Positions 12,997 to 48,200 of a stretch of 64,000 bases of DNA are shown one piece after another (position 1 is the stretch's first letter; every line of letters begins with the position of its first letter). This stretch comes from Rhynochetos jubatus (Eukaryota > Chordata > Aves > Eurypygiformes > Rhynochetidae), in NCBI GenBank assembly GCA_027574665.1, contig CM050656.1:11173501-11237500 (forward strand), written 5' to 3'. The translations under genes and the position numbers were made by a program. Under the pieces are notes generated by a model, which had not been told where the DNA came from, searched no databases, and worked only from the letters and a program-made list of their open reading frames with translations.

Positions 12997-15900
12997 ACTT
13001 CTGCAGAAAGCTGAGAAAAGATTTCAACTCCCTTTTATTAGGCACAAGTGTTACCTTCTTACTTCAGCATTAGAAATTATACAAATAGGCAAGCTGTCTC
13101 CTTTGACACTGCTTCAGTGCAGTTGTCACTGATGTCTGCAATGTTGGTTTGCTTTCCTGGTCACCCTTTAGAGTCCATCTACATTGTCTGCCTTTTGCTC
13201 TGACATCTCTCTTGCTTCTCCACGCTGAAGGTGCTACAGCTGCATTTCTAGTTTCTCTTTCCTCCTGCTCCTGCCTGTTCTCTTCATTAGGATTCTCCAG
13301 TATCTTCATTTGTTGCTATCTCAGTGTTTGTTTTGTCATATTCTGGGTCCCCAGAGCTCTTATTCTTTACTTGCCTCATTTGGTCTGTCATCTTAAATGC
13401 ACACCTACTTTTCTTAACCACATAATGTGTTGCCTTTGGCAACATTTGGGCTACTGAGTAGGGGTGTCTTGTGGTTATTTGTTGCCTTTTAAATGGCGAG
13501 CTGTGATGTTTACAGCTGAGTAAATAGCAGGCCAACTCTCTTCTGGCTTTCCTGTGCAGTATCTGGTGGCTTATTTATATTAGACCTACATGTTTAAATA
13601 GCATTGGTTTTCAAAGTAGCCTTGAAAACATTGCAATTCCCTTCAGTCTTCCTCCTCAGACTTGTCAACATTGGGAGTCTGTTTTTGAGCAGTAACTGCT
13701 GGAATCATGTGAATCTGATGCACCTTTCCTTGAAAAGCTTCTAGTTACTTTATTAGTGTGTTCAAACCTCTGTTTTGAGGGCTAAAATCTGACAGCTGAA
13801 TTTCAGAATTACCCTCCTGAAATGAAACATATAATGCTATGTAAGTACCATTATATGCTAAATTTCATCCCATTCGTTATTTCATATGCTTGAACCTGAT
13901 AATGTGACTGCAGGTGTCATGCAAGGAAGCAATCCCATTATCCTGTTCTGAGGTTAAAGCAGCATGTATCCCTACTTTTGTGTGGGAAAGGGCTACGTGC
14001 TGCTGCTTTTGCATTTTGTAGCGTTAAGCAATAACATCAGAAGCCTCCTCAATGCTCTTTGATCCATAAAGCACCTACGCTTCGCTGAGCCTCTGGGTAA
14101 CTTGTCCTTCAAAGAACCTACTGCCCTGTTTGCCCATAAGGTTTGGGAGAGGTGTAACATACAGTTTTGCTGAACTTCCTTTCTAGAACAAAATAGGAGC
14201 TTTTTCCATGGATAAATTTGTAGGAAGAGATACATATATTTGTGAGCTAAAATGGCCTTTTAGAGCTGTGTTTAATTTACTATGTTAAATTGTAGGAAAT
14301 GCAAAAATAAACAACCTAAAGCAGTTACTTTTAGATTCTAGCAACCAGATAAACTGACTGTTAGTGTCCTGTTACATGACAAAGCTAGCAGTGGGAATAA
14401 TGGGTAGCTGTTTCACTGCAACCTGATGATACGGAGTTTGAAAAGGTCTGAACACTGCTCCATTTAGCTGTGAGGTCTCTGTGAAATGCAGTGTCCTTTG
14501 CTTTCATTGTTGTAGCCCGATCAGATCTCTGCTCCAATTGCTTGTACACTTACGCAATGGCTGCTGTTGTTGTACTAGAATAATGCTTTGAGATGATGTG
14601 TGTGCTGTAGCCTTACTGTACCAGCACCAAAATGTTTCAGGGACAAAATTAAACCCGGTATTCTCTTTGGGAGAGGTGCATGTACTATCCTTTAGGATAT
14701 TCTTACCACACAGAGCTGGTTTGTACTAGCCAGAGATTGAAAACAAGTATTTTTCTTTCAGTGGCATTGACGGTTAGGAAACAATGTACATAATTTTGTG
14801 TCTATTCTGAAAAGTCATTGTTGAAGGGCTCTGAAAAAAATAGACCTTCAGGCTGGCTGTTTGCATTATCAGCCTGAATGACTGGAAGTGTTGGATTACT
14901 TATGAGACACTGAAGGGGCACTGAACCTCTATGGTGCTGGCCTTAAGGGCAATTCAGGAACCTGCATGCAAATATTACCTGCTGGCCAGCTAAAATCTGA
15001 GATCAATTAGAGTCTTAAAGACGTCTGTAGGAAAATCTTAATTCCGTTTGTTTGATGATTAGCCTGCAGTGCTTCGCAGAAGTACGCTAGAAATTAGAGC
15101 CCAAACCAGAACTCACACCTGCAATAAATGAGATGTGAGCACTTGCTGGGTGGCAGTGTCGGGTAGGAGTCCTCATGGGTTTTGTGTATGTGCTAGTCAG
15201 GTTTGATTCTTGCTCTTGCAGCTCATCACAGCTTGCTGTGTCCTATATGGGTGTGTCAGTCTTCACGCAGCCCGTGCTAGAATCCAGTCCTTGCAGTTAA
15301 GATGGGTGAATGACCCCGCAAGCCAGTTAGACTGGAAGGGTGCTGGGGGAATAGGTATATTAGATGCACTTAACTAATATGGCAACAGTGGATCAAATCA
15401 GTAGGCTACTTTATTGAAGAGCAAATCATGAGCATGCTCAAAACAGTAGCTATTGTCACCTTTCAGTACATATGTCAATCTTATGGGTGGCTTCTTTTAT
15501 TGATTAGCATTTCTGGAGCAATTACTGTGATAGTATGGCACAGTTTTTAACCCAAACAAAAATAGAAAACCAGACCAGTGATTCCCTTCCCCCTTGCATT
15601 CTCTTGCCAATGAATTCAAGTATGGTAGTGCTATATGGATGGTCTGTTATTGCCCAGTCAGAAAGGTGAAATGGTTTGAGAGAATTGATAAATGTCACTT
15701 TATAATTGGGTTACTGAGCTAGGTGCTTTAGTGCCTTCTGTTCCAGGTTGGTCGATATCCTGATTTGAACATAACTGGATGAGAAGTGCTGTTTGCACTG
15801 TTCCAAGGAGGCTGGGAATATGTAAGAAGTTAAATGTAGAAATCTTATTCACCACTTTCTCCTTAAGCATGATAGCAACTTGTGTTCTTAAGAAAAAAAC

Positions 15901-18566
15901 CCCAACCACTGCTCAATATAATTTTTTTTTTGAGTGCTGTATAAGGTCACCTAGCTCCCTTAGGGGTTCAAATAAAAGCAATGAGAAAGGAGGATCAAAG
16001 ATGGAAAGCTCAAAGCAGCATTGTTTCCAACACTGGCTCAGGTTGGCTGCAGCTCTGTCTAGTTGGTCTTGAAAGTCTCCAAGGATGGAGATTGCGTAGC
16101 CTCCGAGTGACCTGTTCCAGAGCGGCTCTGCTATCTTGACATACCAGCTCCTAGGGTAAGAGCCAGGTTGGTTTGGATCTCTGGCTTCTACCGGCCTGCA
16201 ATTTCTAGTTTCCAGTGTAGTCATCTGACACGTCCCTCCCCCCCGCTGCAGTACCTGGGCTACAGCAGTCCTCAACGGTCGGTTTTTATCATTGGTGTGT
16301 TAAGACTTGTTTGATTTTGGAGAGGGGCCTGCAGGCATTTTATTTCACAAAATGATACGCGCTAAGCATAAATTTCTGAGTCATTAAACTGTTCAGCACA
16401 AAAGAAAATAGTCTGATAGAAAATCATTCTATTCAAGAACAAGACTGCATTTTAAAATGTACATCAGGTTACACTAGAGTTCAAGAGGTTTCCTCGCCTA
16501 CTTGTAAAATACAAGTACTTTTTGCCTGTTTGGTCTAGAAAGAGTCAATATCCTGAATCATTCTGTTTCTCTGTATCTTATTTTGAACTCTGTTTCGGTG
16601 TATCATTTCACTCTTTCTCCTGCTGGTAGTCTAATGCAAAAGATATGAAACAGCAGCTTGAAGTAGTCATAAAAGGGTGAAATTGGAGCGTTTCCTAGAC
16701 CCAGGCACCTTTTGTGGGGTTGTGTCCTTCAACATGAGAAGGTAGTTGCTCTCAGCTCTGAAGTCGGGCCCAGATTGGAGCCGATTGTCAATCGTTCTTT
16801 GAAGAACACTGAGTGCAAAGTAGTAACCCTGGTACTCGCCCTTTGCCTTGCTTGCTGCTCAGGGACAAAAGGGGGATGCACAGCACGCTGATCAGGCCAG
16901 AGGTCTCTACTGAAAAGCAGAAAAGCAAATGCTGAGGGTGCTTGGTGCCCGCTGTGTCCGTGTGCTGTACTTCCCAGCTTGTGCAGACGCGGCTGCTGCG
17001 AGAGCGGAGGGAGAGCGGAGGGAGAGCAGGCTCGCGTCCTGGGCTGCCAGGGACATGCCCGGCTCCCGGGGGATGTGCGGTGGAGCCCAGGGGAGCCCCG
17101 CGCTGCTTTGTGGTGCCCTCTCCCGGTAAACTCTGTGACAGTTAAAAGCTGCTCGTGCATCGTCTGCCCGAACCGTGTGGCCTCGTTAAAGAGTTACCTG
17201 TGAAATTTGTCTGTTTGCTGACAAAGGTTTTCCGAATTAACTCGGCAAGACACAGGGCCGGATTGATTGTAAGGAAGAAGCTGGTTTTGTAGACCATCCG
17301 GGAGGTGAGCCATGACCCCCTGACATAATTACTAATAAATGAGTCTGGCTTGTGGGTGCTGTTTCCATGCTGTAGCACAGTGTGAGAGCAGCTACATCCA
17401 CACTGCACGGTGTGGTTCACGTTACCTTATGCCCCAGGCTCCGAGACACAAAGAAGCCCAGCAACATACAAGCAATTTTAAAAGTTATGATATAACAAGA
17501 GATGCAATTACGATTTTTATTTTAACGTGATAATGGTGACCCACGTTTTGTCTGGGTGAATGACACAGGAAAGTGCAAAGCCTCTTGAGAGGGTTGGAGA
17601 GCTGTCTGGCGCGGAGGAGCAAAGTTGGTGCAGCCTGCTGCAGTGTTGCATGCTTGGACCAGGCTCAGGAGCAAATTACCCTGTTGGCTGTGCTTGATTT
17701 TCTGGAGAGAAGTCGCTGCATTGCTGCCAGCTTTTCCTCCTGGAGTGAGCTTGTCTCTTTGCTTTGTTGTTGGTGAGGAGACTGAGGCTGGGAGTGAAAC
17801 AAGAAGCTGCTCAAACGTGGAGTAGCTGCTGCTGAGGTGTAAAGGGTCTGTATGTAAAGCATAAGCTCAGTGTTGCTGTAATGATTATTTGAGAAGCAGT
17901 GGAGCCGCCACGTCTTAACCCTGGGTTGTATTACTTAGCATCACTGGGTGCTGCTTTGTTTCACTGTCTCTTGTGCATTTATCTTGTACTTAATGTAGGT
18001 TGCTTTTCATGAGGGCTACCATTTGATGGGGTTGATATAATACTGAACAGAGTGGGAATCAGATTGCTGATAAGACTTCTGGATGGAGCATTGAAGAAGT
18101 GTAACTTACAGCAACATGTTGTAATATTTTTCTTTGATCCTACTTCAGTTTAGGGAACTGATATCTGGGAACTTGATCAGGCTTTGTGACCTACACTTGG
18201 ATACTTAGCCCTCTCTTTGTTGACTTACTCTGCCTGAGAGCCAGCTCTTCATCCTTTTTGCCCTCATTTTGCTCACACTGAAATGAGAGGGTGATATTGC
18301 ATCGTAGGTGTTTCTGAAGGGTCTATTTAAATACTGCAGACTTAATGCGGTGGTGGCTGTTGCGCACATCTTTAGCGTAATGCACTGGTACAGGTGCTGG
18401 AGACATTTTTATCCTCACAAAATCTGCAAACTGTGCATGCCTTTGTGCATTTCTTAATGGAAAAAAATAGTGTGTAGCTGAGGACAGTTGTGTAATGATG
18501 AATTTTACATTCCTGACAATGCATGAAATGAAATAATTAATTGCAAATGTTGCTTTGTCTTTTCAG

Positions 18567-40211
<21,645 letters not shown>

Positions 40212-43200
40212 AGAGAGGGCTCAAACTGAATGTGTCCTTGAGGGAACAGTTGTTCCCAGTCGCTTAAACTGTGTCTTTCTATAGTGCTGGGCTTCACATT
40301 TGAAAGAGACTCAGCAGCTGGTAGAAACTGGCTGTCAGAAGGATAGCGGCAGACGGCGGCTGGAGGGACTGGTTATTTTAACGTCATGTCAAACCCTGCT
40401 TCTTCCCTTCCCTGATTTGCGTTAGGAGGGGAGAACTACCCCAGCCAGAATGGCCACGTGGGCCCCACAGTCCTTCCAAGAGGCAGCAGCCAGAGCAGGC
40501 ACCGTATAAACAGTCTGACCTGGATTCCGGCGTGGAGCACTTCAAGGCCTTAAGCCCCATGCTGGGCAGAGAGAGTGACCCTTAGGTTTTCCCGCTTCTG
40601 CTGACCAGTTGCTCTAAGCCAGGGCGGGCTGCGCGTTACCGTTCCGCAGCAGCGCACGCGAGCCCGAGCCGCTCTTCCGGAAGCAGGCAGAGCTCTTGCA
40701 GCGCCGTGCGGAGCAGATGGGAGTGCTCTCTGGTCCCAGAGCTGCTGTGAATGCCGTTGCAGCGCTAGACAAGCTCTTCTTTCAAAAGCAGCCAAAACAA
40801 AAGAAGCCCTAATGCTGGTTGCGATCTGCAGGCTGAGTCACGTGACAAGTACTTTGCGATTAACAGGAAGAATCTGTTCCCTAGGGTTTCATTTTCCCTT
40901 GGGATTTGGTAGTGATGTGTAAGTAGTGCAGGGAAGCAGGATGTGGTATGCGCCGCTCTCCTTGCACAGCTCTTCATGTACCTCAACCCGAATGTGGAAG
41001 AGGATTTGCCCAGGGCACAAGAGGAAATCCGTATTCCAGGCACTGTCACTTCTGGGCTCCTGAAGAAACCGCCAGTGAAGTGACAGTTGTACTGAGCTGC
41101 TGGGGGGGTGGGCTCTTGTCTCTGAAGAGCTGAATGGACATCATGAGCTGCTTCGGCAGATGGTTAGGTAAATACGGTATCTACATCGCAGTTGGCTGTT
41201 ATCCCTAAGCTAGAAGGGTCACGTTCCCCTCCCTCTGGCATGACATCCCACCTCATGGATATCACTGCCGTCAGGATGGCCCCTTGTTTAAAAGCAGACT
41301 GCTTCGTAGAGGACAGGAATGCCCTGCTCGGGGGGAGCTGCCAGCAGTGTTGCAGCCACACAAGGGCTCTCGGAGAGGACAGCAGACTCACAGAAGGGCT
41401 TTGACTTGTCAAACTGAAGAAAATTAGCTTGTCCCGAATTAACTTTTTTTAATTCTACAGAAAGAAGCTGTTGTCTTCATTGGCTTCTCCTGTCACTGAA
41501 TATAATGATTTTCTTTCTTTCTTTTTCTTCCCTCTACCAGCAGGTACATGTGAAAGAAGCAGCAGCATAAGCTTTAACGCTGCTTGCTGGAACCAGCATC
41601 AGAGATCCCTGCTCTAGGATGTGATGTGTGAGAAGGCACTTGTGTAACATCCTGCCCTTTTCCACTATCATTGTCCCAACAACATGGGATTTTAAATTAA
41701 CTTTTTTTTAACCTACCTTATCATTCCGAACTGAGGGATGCGTTGCATGCCCGCTGAGCAGATGGTGATGCAGTGGAGACCACAGTTCCACCCAGGCAGC
41801 CTGTTACACTCTTCCCGCTCTCTTGTAAGGATGGAAAACGTAAGCTAGTCTGATGGAAGCAAGACTATTCCTCCTCTTTTCCTGTCTCAAAGGAAGGATG
41901 AAGGAGAAAGCCTTAGTTTTTTCCTGCTGAGATGCTTATCCTTCCAGAGGTGTAGGTAGCTCTGTGTTAACCTGAGCAGCAGTTATCCCTTTGCAGTGGC
42001 TGCGAAGAACTCAGCAACAAGCCCAGCGTCGCCGAGTTCCGGTCCCTGCCGGGTCAGGCAGCTGTTGGCAGTTTGGAAGGCCTGTCCTTACCAAGCTCAC
42101 CCCTTTTGGCCCACAGCTCTCAGCCTCTTGAGGGTGCTGAGCTGTAGAGCGGGCTGGGTGCCGGGCTGGGGACTGCAGAGCGCAGAGCAGCTCGTGTGGC
42201 ACCGTGTGCGCTCCGAGGACAGGGGAACGGCAGAACTCTGTCGCCAGCTCGTTGCCTGCCTGGTGCCTGCTTTTTTAATTTTAAATCTTGTTATCTTTTA
42301 TACAACTGTCATCTTTCGGGAGGGAAAACATCAGCACCAGCTTCTGTTGTCACAGGCTGCGTTTAGGTGCGTGACTTCAGACAAACAAGCAATAACAAGG
42401 AATAGCTTACTTCCGGATCACCAGGCTGCGGGGAAGCTGTCCAGCATCCTACAGCTGCCTGCAGCCTCATCGGAGAGCCCACGCACGCCTCCGGCTGCGC
42501 CGTGGCTTGCGTTCGCCCCGCTTGTCAGCGCTGAGGCCTTGTCGGGAAGCCTGTTGCCCTCTCTGACGCTGGCCGCTGTCAGGCGCGGGGTACCTCTGCG
42601 GCACCCATCAGTGACCTCATCTGTTCTCTTACACCGTCTCTTAATGTTTCCCTGCCCTGAACAGCTCTCAGAATTCTAGCCATGCTGCTTTGTAGCTTCT
42701 TGAATGTCCGCTCTGAGCGCAGCCCGCTGACGTGAGGGCACTGGGATCAGCTCTCTGAGGTGGAGGTGTCAAACTCCAAGGAATAGCCTTTCCTGGATTC
42801 CTGGTGTGCACGGGAAGAGAGGCGTGTGTATGAAACTGGAGTGAAAGGCTGTTTTGCAGCAGCGGAGTGCTTGCTAAACCCCGGTGTTTCCGAGGGTCTG
42901 GATGCAGCCGGCAGTCGCATCTCATCCCTTGGGCTGCGTAACGTTGAATCTAGGTCGCACCTAGTAACTACTCCCAGGTTTTCTGCCCACCCGAGGGGGC
43001 TTTTCTTCTGGGGGCTGTTTTCTGACAGCTACTGATGACCATGCGTGTGGTCAGCAAAACTCCTTGTTTTATAGTTGATGTGACAAAGTTTTACTGTGAT
43101 TGGATTTTATCATGATTTTTGACTTTCTTACGGGAGCCCTTTCTGCTCTTTTAAAAACACTTCCTACACGTTGCTACGCTCCCTCAAGAGATCAAAGATG

Positions 43201-43970
43201 GTTTTTAATTCACTTTAAATCTTTCTACGTTGAATTCATTTAAAAAAAAAGTCTGGTTATAAGCTATTTCTGTTGCAGGTTGATAAAAAGGCAACGATGA
43301 GAGATCGCGTGTGAACTGCTGCCCCTCAAAAGCAGCGCAGGGGCTGCGGTAGACTGGGCGGAGAGGCATCGATGTAACACGGCATCGGTATTTTTTTGCC
43401 AGTACGACTAAAAGACACTTGAATAATTCCTGTTTGCACTTAATGCTGTTGTTTATATTGCATGTCACTACATTTCTATGCAAAACAAATAACCTTTTTT
43501 TGGGGGGCGGGGGGGGGGGGGGGGCAGCCAGATATTTGATTAAGTATAAAAAAAAAAGATCTTTGCGAGATGATCTATTTTCGTATTTATGAAGGAGTTT
43601 TACGTCTTAATATTTTGCAGTCTGTAAATAGCTCAACTTGTAATTAAAGGCGTAGGGAGAAGTTTGTAGCCTGTGTATAAATAGTAAGTTAACACTGCCA
43701 GGAAAGAAAAAGAAATCTTTGCAAACCAACTTTTCTAATATTGTGGATATTTATGAATATGTAAAGAAAGCACGTCTTGTTTTTATGTTGATTGACCTTC
43801 TGACTTTTTTTTTGAACTATAGAAACGGTGTATGTTTTATTGGAACTGCAATAAGAAGTAACCAAAGATGAATCCAGTTCAATATTTTCATAATTTTTTT
43901 CTCGGTCAGGTTTTGTAAACTTTCCCAACTTGCTTTCAAAATAAAAATAAAATCAAGGCCTGAGTCCTGT
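40212..43970 (+). other. TESK2: TESK2 3' UTR with twin polyA signals
   Basis: About 3.7 kb without a recognisable coding exon between the TESK2 stop and two overlapping AATAAA signals (43940-43945 and 43946-43951). The last 800 bases are AT-rich and look like a UTR, with a TGTAAATA Pumilio-type motif at 43623-43630 and U-rich stretches. No earlier strong AATAAA was seen, but weaker variants could give shorter forms. The 227-codon open frame at 41996-42679 has no family resemblance and is treated as chance. Confidence 0.6.
43502..43524. repeat. G6-C-G16 homopolymer tract in TESK2 3' UTR
   Basis: Six G, one C, then sixteen G, directly after a T run and about 420 bases before the polyA signals. 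On the sense strand this would be a G-rich RNA tract able to form a quadruplex if transcribed as 3' UTR. Confidence 0.85.
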
Positions 43971-45147
43971 GATTAAGAGGGCACCTCGAGGTTGAAAGAG
44001 GAGGCTCAAGTGCTTACTTAAGCTGTGGATGACACTACCCGCCGTGAACTTGTGTCCACCGTTACTCGGTGCTGAATCACCACTGAGGAAAGCTGTCACC
44101 CAGTGCTGTTTCTCTCCTGCATCGTACCGGTGTCACACTCGCAAATCCATGTGGCTCGAGGACTTTTTCTTCTGCTCTGCCTTCCTGCGCCCTGAAGAGC
44201 TGGCAGTAGCTTGTCACCTACAAGACAGGATGGCTTCTCGCAGCACCCGGCCGGCAGGGAGCTTGCTGTTGGGGCTGCTGCCTTCCAGCCCTCCAGCACA
44301 GCCTCAGGGCAAGCAGTGCAGGCTGAGGACGGCACACGGCTTTAACTCCCACTGCCTCTCCCCTTACTTAGAAGCCTGAAGAGCTGCTGTGGCTGGGTTC
44401 TGCATGCAGTTACCCTGCACTAGAACCAGCCTGCTCAGGAGAAGCTTCCTCCTTCCCCTCTCTCCTCTAAGAGCAAAGGCCTTGTCTGTGCAAGGTCACA
44501 GCTCTGAAGTGGGTGGCTCACCCAGCTGCGTGTTCTAAACCAACCACGGTCAGTGTCCTGTGTAAAAACAACGCTGCTTTTCCTTCCCGACTTCCTTCAG
44601 AAGGAAGGAACGGGTTACAGGGAGTTTCCCTGCCAGCCCTGACTGAAAGCACGAACAGCAAACACGCACACGTTGCCTAAACAACTAGCCCACTTCCATC
44701 TTCCTCCGGTGACTGTTGCTGGTGGTAGGGTCAACGGCTTGGAGCTTTTGGATGTGGTTTTGTAGGCAGACTTTGACCTTCAGCAGCTGCTCCTGTTGAA
44801 AAGGTCTACCCCACCCTAAACCACGACGTTGGTGCAGTAAGGATCTGGGAGGAGGCTGGGGCTCCAACATGCTCAAATTTTAAGTGGGAAGCTCTGGCCT
44901 CTGTCTCTTACAGTGCCACTACCCTCTTCACCTCCTGCAAGGAGTGAGGCCCGCGCTCCAGCAGCCATCGGCCTTGCCAGGACGGCAACCCCAGGCTCTC
45001 TTTTCAAAACCCAGGTTGAGTGCAGAGCGCTCATCCGAACCTTGCAGCCCTGGGTGCAGTTGGGCAGAGCCTCCCTCCAGCCTCACCCCTGCCTTCACAG
45101 CCCAGCACACCCCAAGGACCAACAGGAGGAACTCCAAGGGAGAGCAA
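43971..45147. other. intergenic region between convergent TESK2 and TOE1
   Basis: GC-richer sequence with no recognisable exon, repeat family or RNA gene. The plus-strand open frame at 44029-44379 shows no recognisable domain. Confidence 0.5.
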
Positions 45148-45153
45148 TTTAAT
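45148..45153 (-). terminator. TOE1: candidate TOE1 polyA signal (ATTAAA)
   Basis: TTTAAT on the plus strand is ATTAAA on the minus strand, about 120 bases past the TOE1 stop. It is the best signal close to the stop, since no AATAAA was seen on that strand before the intergenic region. It would give TOE1 a short 3' UTR. Confidence 0.4.
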
Positions 45154-45273
45154 CGGTCAGAAGCTAAAACAAAGAGCAAGAAAGTCGCTCCCCTTCTGGT
45201 CAGCTCTCGATGGAATAAAGAGCTTCAAAACTTGAGGGGAAAAAAGGGCAGTTCAGCGAGGAGTCCTCTGGCT

Positions 45274-48200
45274 CTATCCACTGGCCCAGGCCAGCTTCAT
45301 CTTCTGGCTGTGAGCTTTGGAAGACTTGGAAAACAAGCTCTTCACTATCTGCAGCGGCACTGACTTCCCGCTGAGGTACAGTTTGTTGTGGCAGTCCGGC
45401 AACCACGGCCCCGCGCCAGCGTCCGTGGTTTTTCCTTTCTTGAGCATCCAGACGTAAGCCATGATGTAGCCGGTCATGAACGCGTCAAAGCCAGCTCTGT
45501 GCGTGCCGCCCTGCGACGGAGGAGCGTGGCTCTCCCTTTCCTTGGCTGCAGCACGCGCTGCTTCAGTCTCAGGGATGTCTGGGTGACTGGCTGAGCCCAC
45601 CCCAGCGGGAACCTCTGCCTTCCCCTCCACGTGGCCACCGTCGGAGGCGTTTCCCTTGGCGGAAGGGCTCGCTGCAGCCGCTGCCTGGGCAGCGGTTCCT
45701 TCGGTGCTGCCCGGATCCTCCTCCTGTTGTGCGCTGGTGTCTGAGCTCACCTCTGGTTCCGCGTCCATGGAGCTCTCCGGTGGCCTGGGCGGGATCTCTG
45801 CCAGCTCCGCAGCAGCCGCAGGCCCATAGCAGCTCTGCTTTTGGGGCGGGCCCTCCTCCCCGTTCTGAGCTAGCTCCGTTTCTTTCCCCGAGCTTTCCTG
45901 TTCGAACGCCTTCGCGGGCTCTCCCGCGTTCTTCCGACGCTTCCACTTGTGCTTTCGTTTCTTCCGCTTCTCCTCCCAAAGCCTGTCGTCCTCATCAATT
46001 ATGAGGTCGATGTTATGAGACTGCGGACACTTCACGCCTTTCGGACACCAGCCGTAGGCCTAGGGAGAAACGGAGAAGTCTGTAGCCACCGGCCTCCTGG
46101 TTAGAGCGGCTTTAGCACCCTAACGCGGCACGGGGCTCCTGGCTCCCCTCCCCTGGGAGCTGGCGAGGCTGCAGCGGGAGCACCGTGCCCCCTTCCGCCC
46201 CGCAGCGCACCGGGGCGCTGACCGAGTGCAGCGGGAGCTGCGGACACACAGCACGCCGCGTACGCGGAGAGGCTACGGCGTTCCACGTGGAGGAGACGAG
46301 GATAAGGGGACGGGGGTATCGAGCTGCTGTCTGCAGCTGCCTAGAGCAGAGGTTATAGAGAAGGTGGAGCTGAACTCGGAGGGAAGCACAGGGAACAGGG
46401 AAGTGGTACCAGTCAGGGAGAATTCTGGCTGGAGATGTAGGAAAGCACGTTTCACACTGGAGTGGGGGCCTGGAGGGTTCTGTGATCTCAGTCCTTCAGG
46501 GATTTTCAAAATCCACCAAACAAGGCTCTGAGTGATGCCGAGTTGGTGGTTGGATAAGAAACTTCCAGAGGTTTCCCCAACCTGTCTTGTTCTGTGCCAG
46601 TGACATGCAACATCTGGCAGAGCTCCTTTTCTCCCTGAAGCACCTGAAAGCAGTTAGGATCTGATCAGGGCGGCTCTTTGTTCACTGCAGCAGCACCAGG
46701 AGGCGCCACGCTGTGAACCACGCCATGCTACAGCCCCAGAAGCTGCGGACACGTAATAATTTTTACATCTAATCAAGACAGAGAGGAGGAAAGAGGTGGC
46801 ATCTCTTGCTTAGAGGACAAGCCAAACTAAGCTAGAACTCACAGCCCTCCGAGACAGCAGTGGGTACTGTACCTCATACCATCCCACGACTCAGGGCCAT
46901 ATAATCTCTCTCTGAATCATAGAATCACAGAATGGTTTGGGTTGGAAGGGACCTTAAAGCCCATCCAGTTCCAACCCCCCTGCCATGGGCAGGGACACCC
47001 TCCACTAGACCAGGTTGCTCCAAGCCTCATCCAGCCTGGCCTTGGACACTTCCAGGGATGGGGCAGCCACAGCTTCTCTGGGCAACCTGTCCCAGTGCCT
47101 CCCCACCCTCTCCGGGAAGAATTTCTTCCTGATATCAATCTAAATCTCCCCGCTTTCAATTTAAACCCGTTACCCCTTGTGTTGTCACTACAGCCCCTTG
47201 TAAAAAGTCGCCCCCAGCTTCCTTGAATCTTCACGTCTAATGTAACGTGTGAAACTCGCTGCCTCCAAGCAGAGCATGTTACTGCTCGTGCTGTCACCGG
47301 GCCACCTGAATCTTGAACATCTTCCTTGTACTGTGAAGCCAGTTCCCAGGTGCTTTCCTACCACCTCCTGCCCTGGTCACACGCGGCTCTTTCCACGGAG
47401 CAGGGGAGGAAGCCGAGATTCACGTTACTTACCGAAAATTTCTCACAGACAGGCACCTTATTTCCCCCTCCCACGTTGTGGCTTTCTTCCTCCAGGGAGC
47501 AGTGGCGATAGTCGATGTAACGGGCCATGGTGGCAGGGTAGTTGCAGAACTCCACGGTGAGGTGCTGGCCGCTGGAGTCCTTCAGCTTGCAGTTCTCCCG
47601 CTTGCTGGAACAGACGAGTACACGGTTACTGCCGTTAACTCGGGGAAGGGACCGTAGCGTGGAGCTGGTGCAAACATGCTGCTCTCCACTGGCTTCCTGC
47701 TCCTGAGCTCCAGCCCCGGTTCGACAGCCTGCTGCAAAGCTCCCAGGAGAATGGCTTTAGTAAACAGTTGCTTCTGTGCCGATTTAAAGGTTGTTTTCTT
47801 TCGTGTCGATGTACAGGCAGGGACAGCCGTGTCTGCGGTGAAGCTATGGGAGAAAGGAACACGTAGCTCGGCCTTAAATATTAAGGGCACTAAGATATGT
47901 GTTAGTCCGGATCATGTTCATGGACCAAGAGGATGGGCCTGGGCAATGTGGACAACAAGGAAACATTTTCCACCTCGTGACAAAAGAACTGTTTTGTCCC
48001 AAGAGCTGGCTAAAAGGCCCAAAACCTTTGGAAGGTTCCATGTAACCAGAATTGTGGGTTAAAACATCGGAGAGGTCAGTTGAAAAAGTATTTTTATCTT
48101 GTCAAAACAAAGCACTCTCGTGTTTGAGAACAGCCATCAGAATGTTTTCAGACCTGTCAAAATGGCATTTCCTGATGTAAAACAGTCACCAAAAATACCG

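Larger units (their letters stand above)
1..18566 (+). other. TESK2: TESK2 upstream intron, 5' part not in window
   Basis: AT-rich DNA with stop codons in all frames, no long open frame and no recognisable exon. It precedes the first identifiable TESK2 coding exon, whose acceptor is at 18565-18566, so I read it as intron. The N-lobe exons (glycine-rich loop, VAIK-type lysine, and the short segment just before the first visible exon) were looked for and not found, so they probably lie upstream. It holds one short CR1 fragment, one longer CR1 copy, several poly-T/poly-A runs and a small tandem duplication, listed separately. Confidence 0.7.

Noticed and set aside
15241..15300. Possible upstream TESK2 N-lobe exon (reads YMGVSVF...)
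   Set aside because: Only three or four residues match the expected segment, the rest do not, and no good acceptor precedes it.
41996..42679. 227-codon plus-strand frame downstream of the TESK2 stop
   Set aside because: It begins with a non-ATG codon, has no recognisable domain, and falls within the probable TESK2 3' UTR in GC-rich sequence where long chance frames are expected.
45274..45363. Plus-strand 159-codon frame 44884-45363 overlapping the TOE1 3' end
   Set aside because: Antisense to the conserved TOE1 C-terminus, with no domain.
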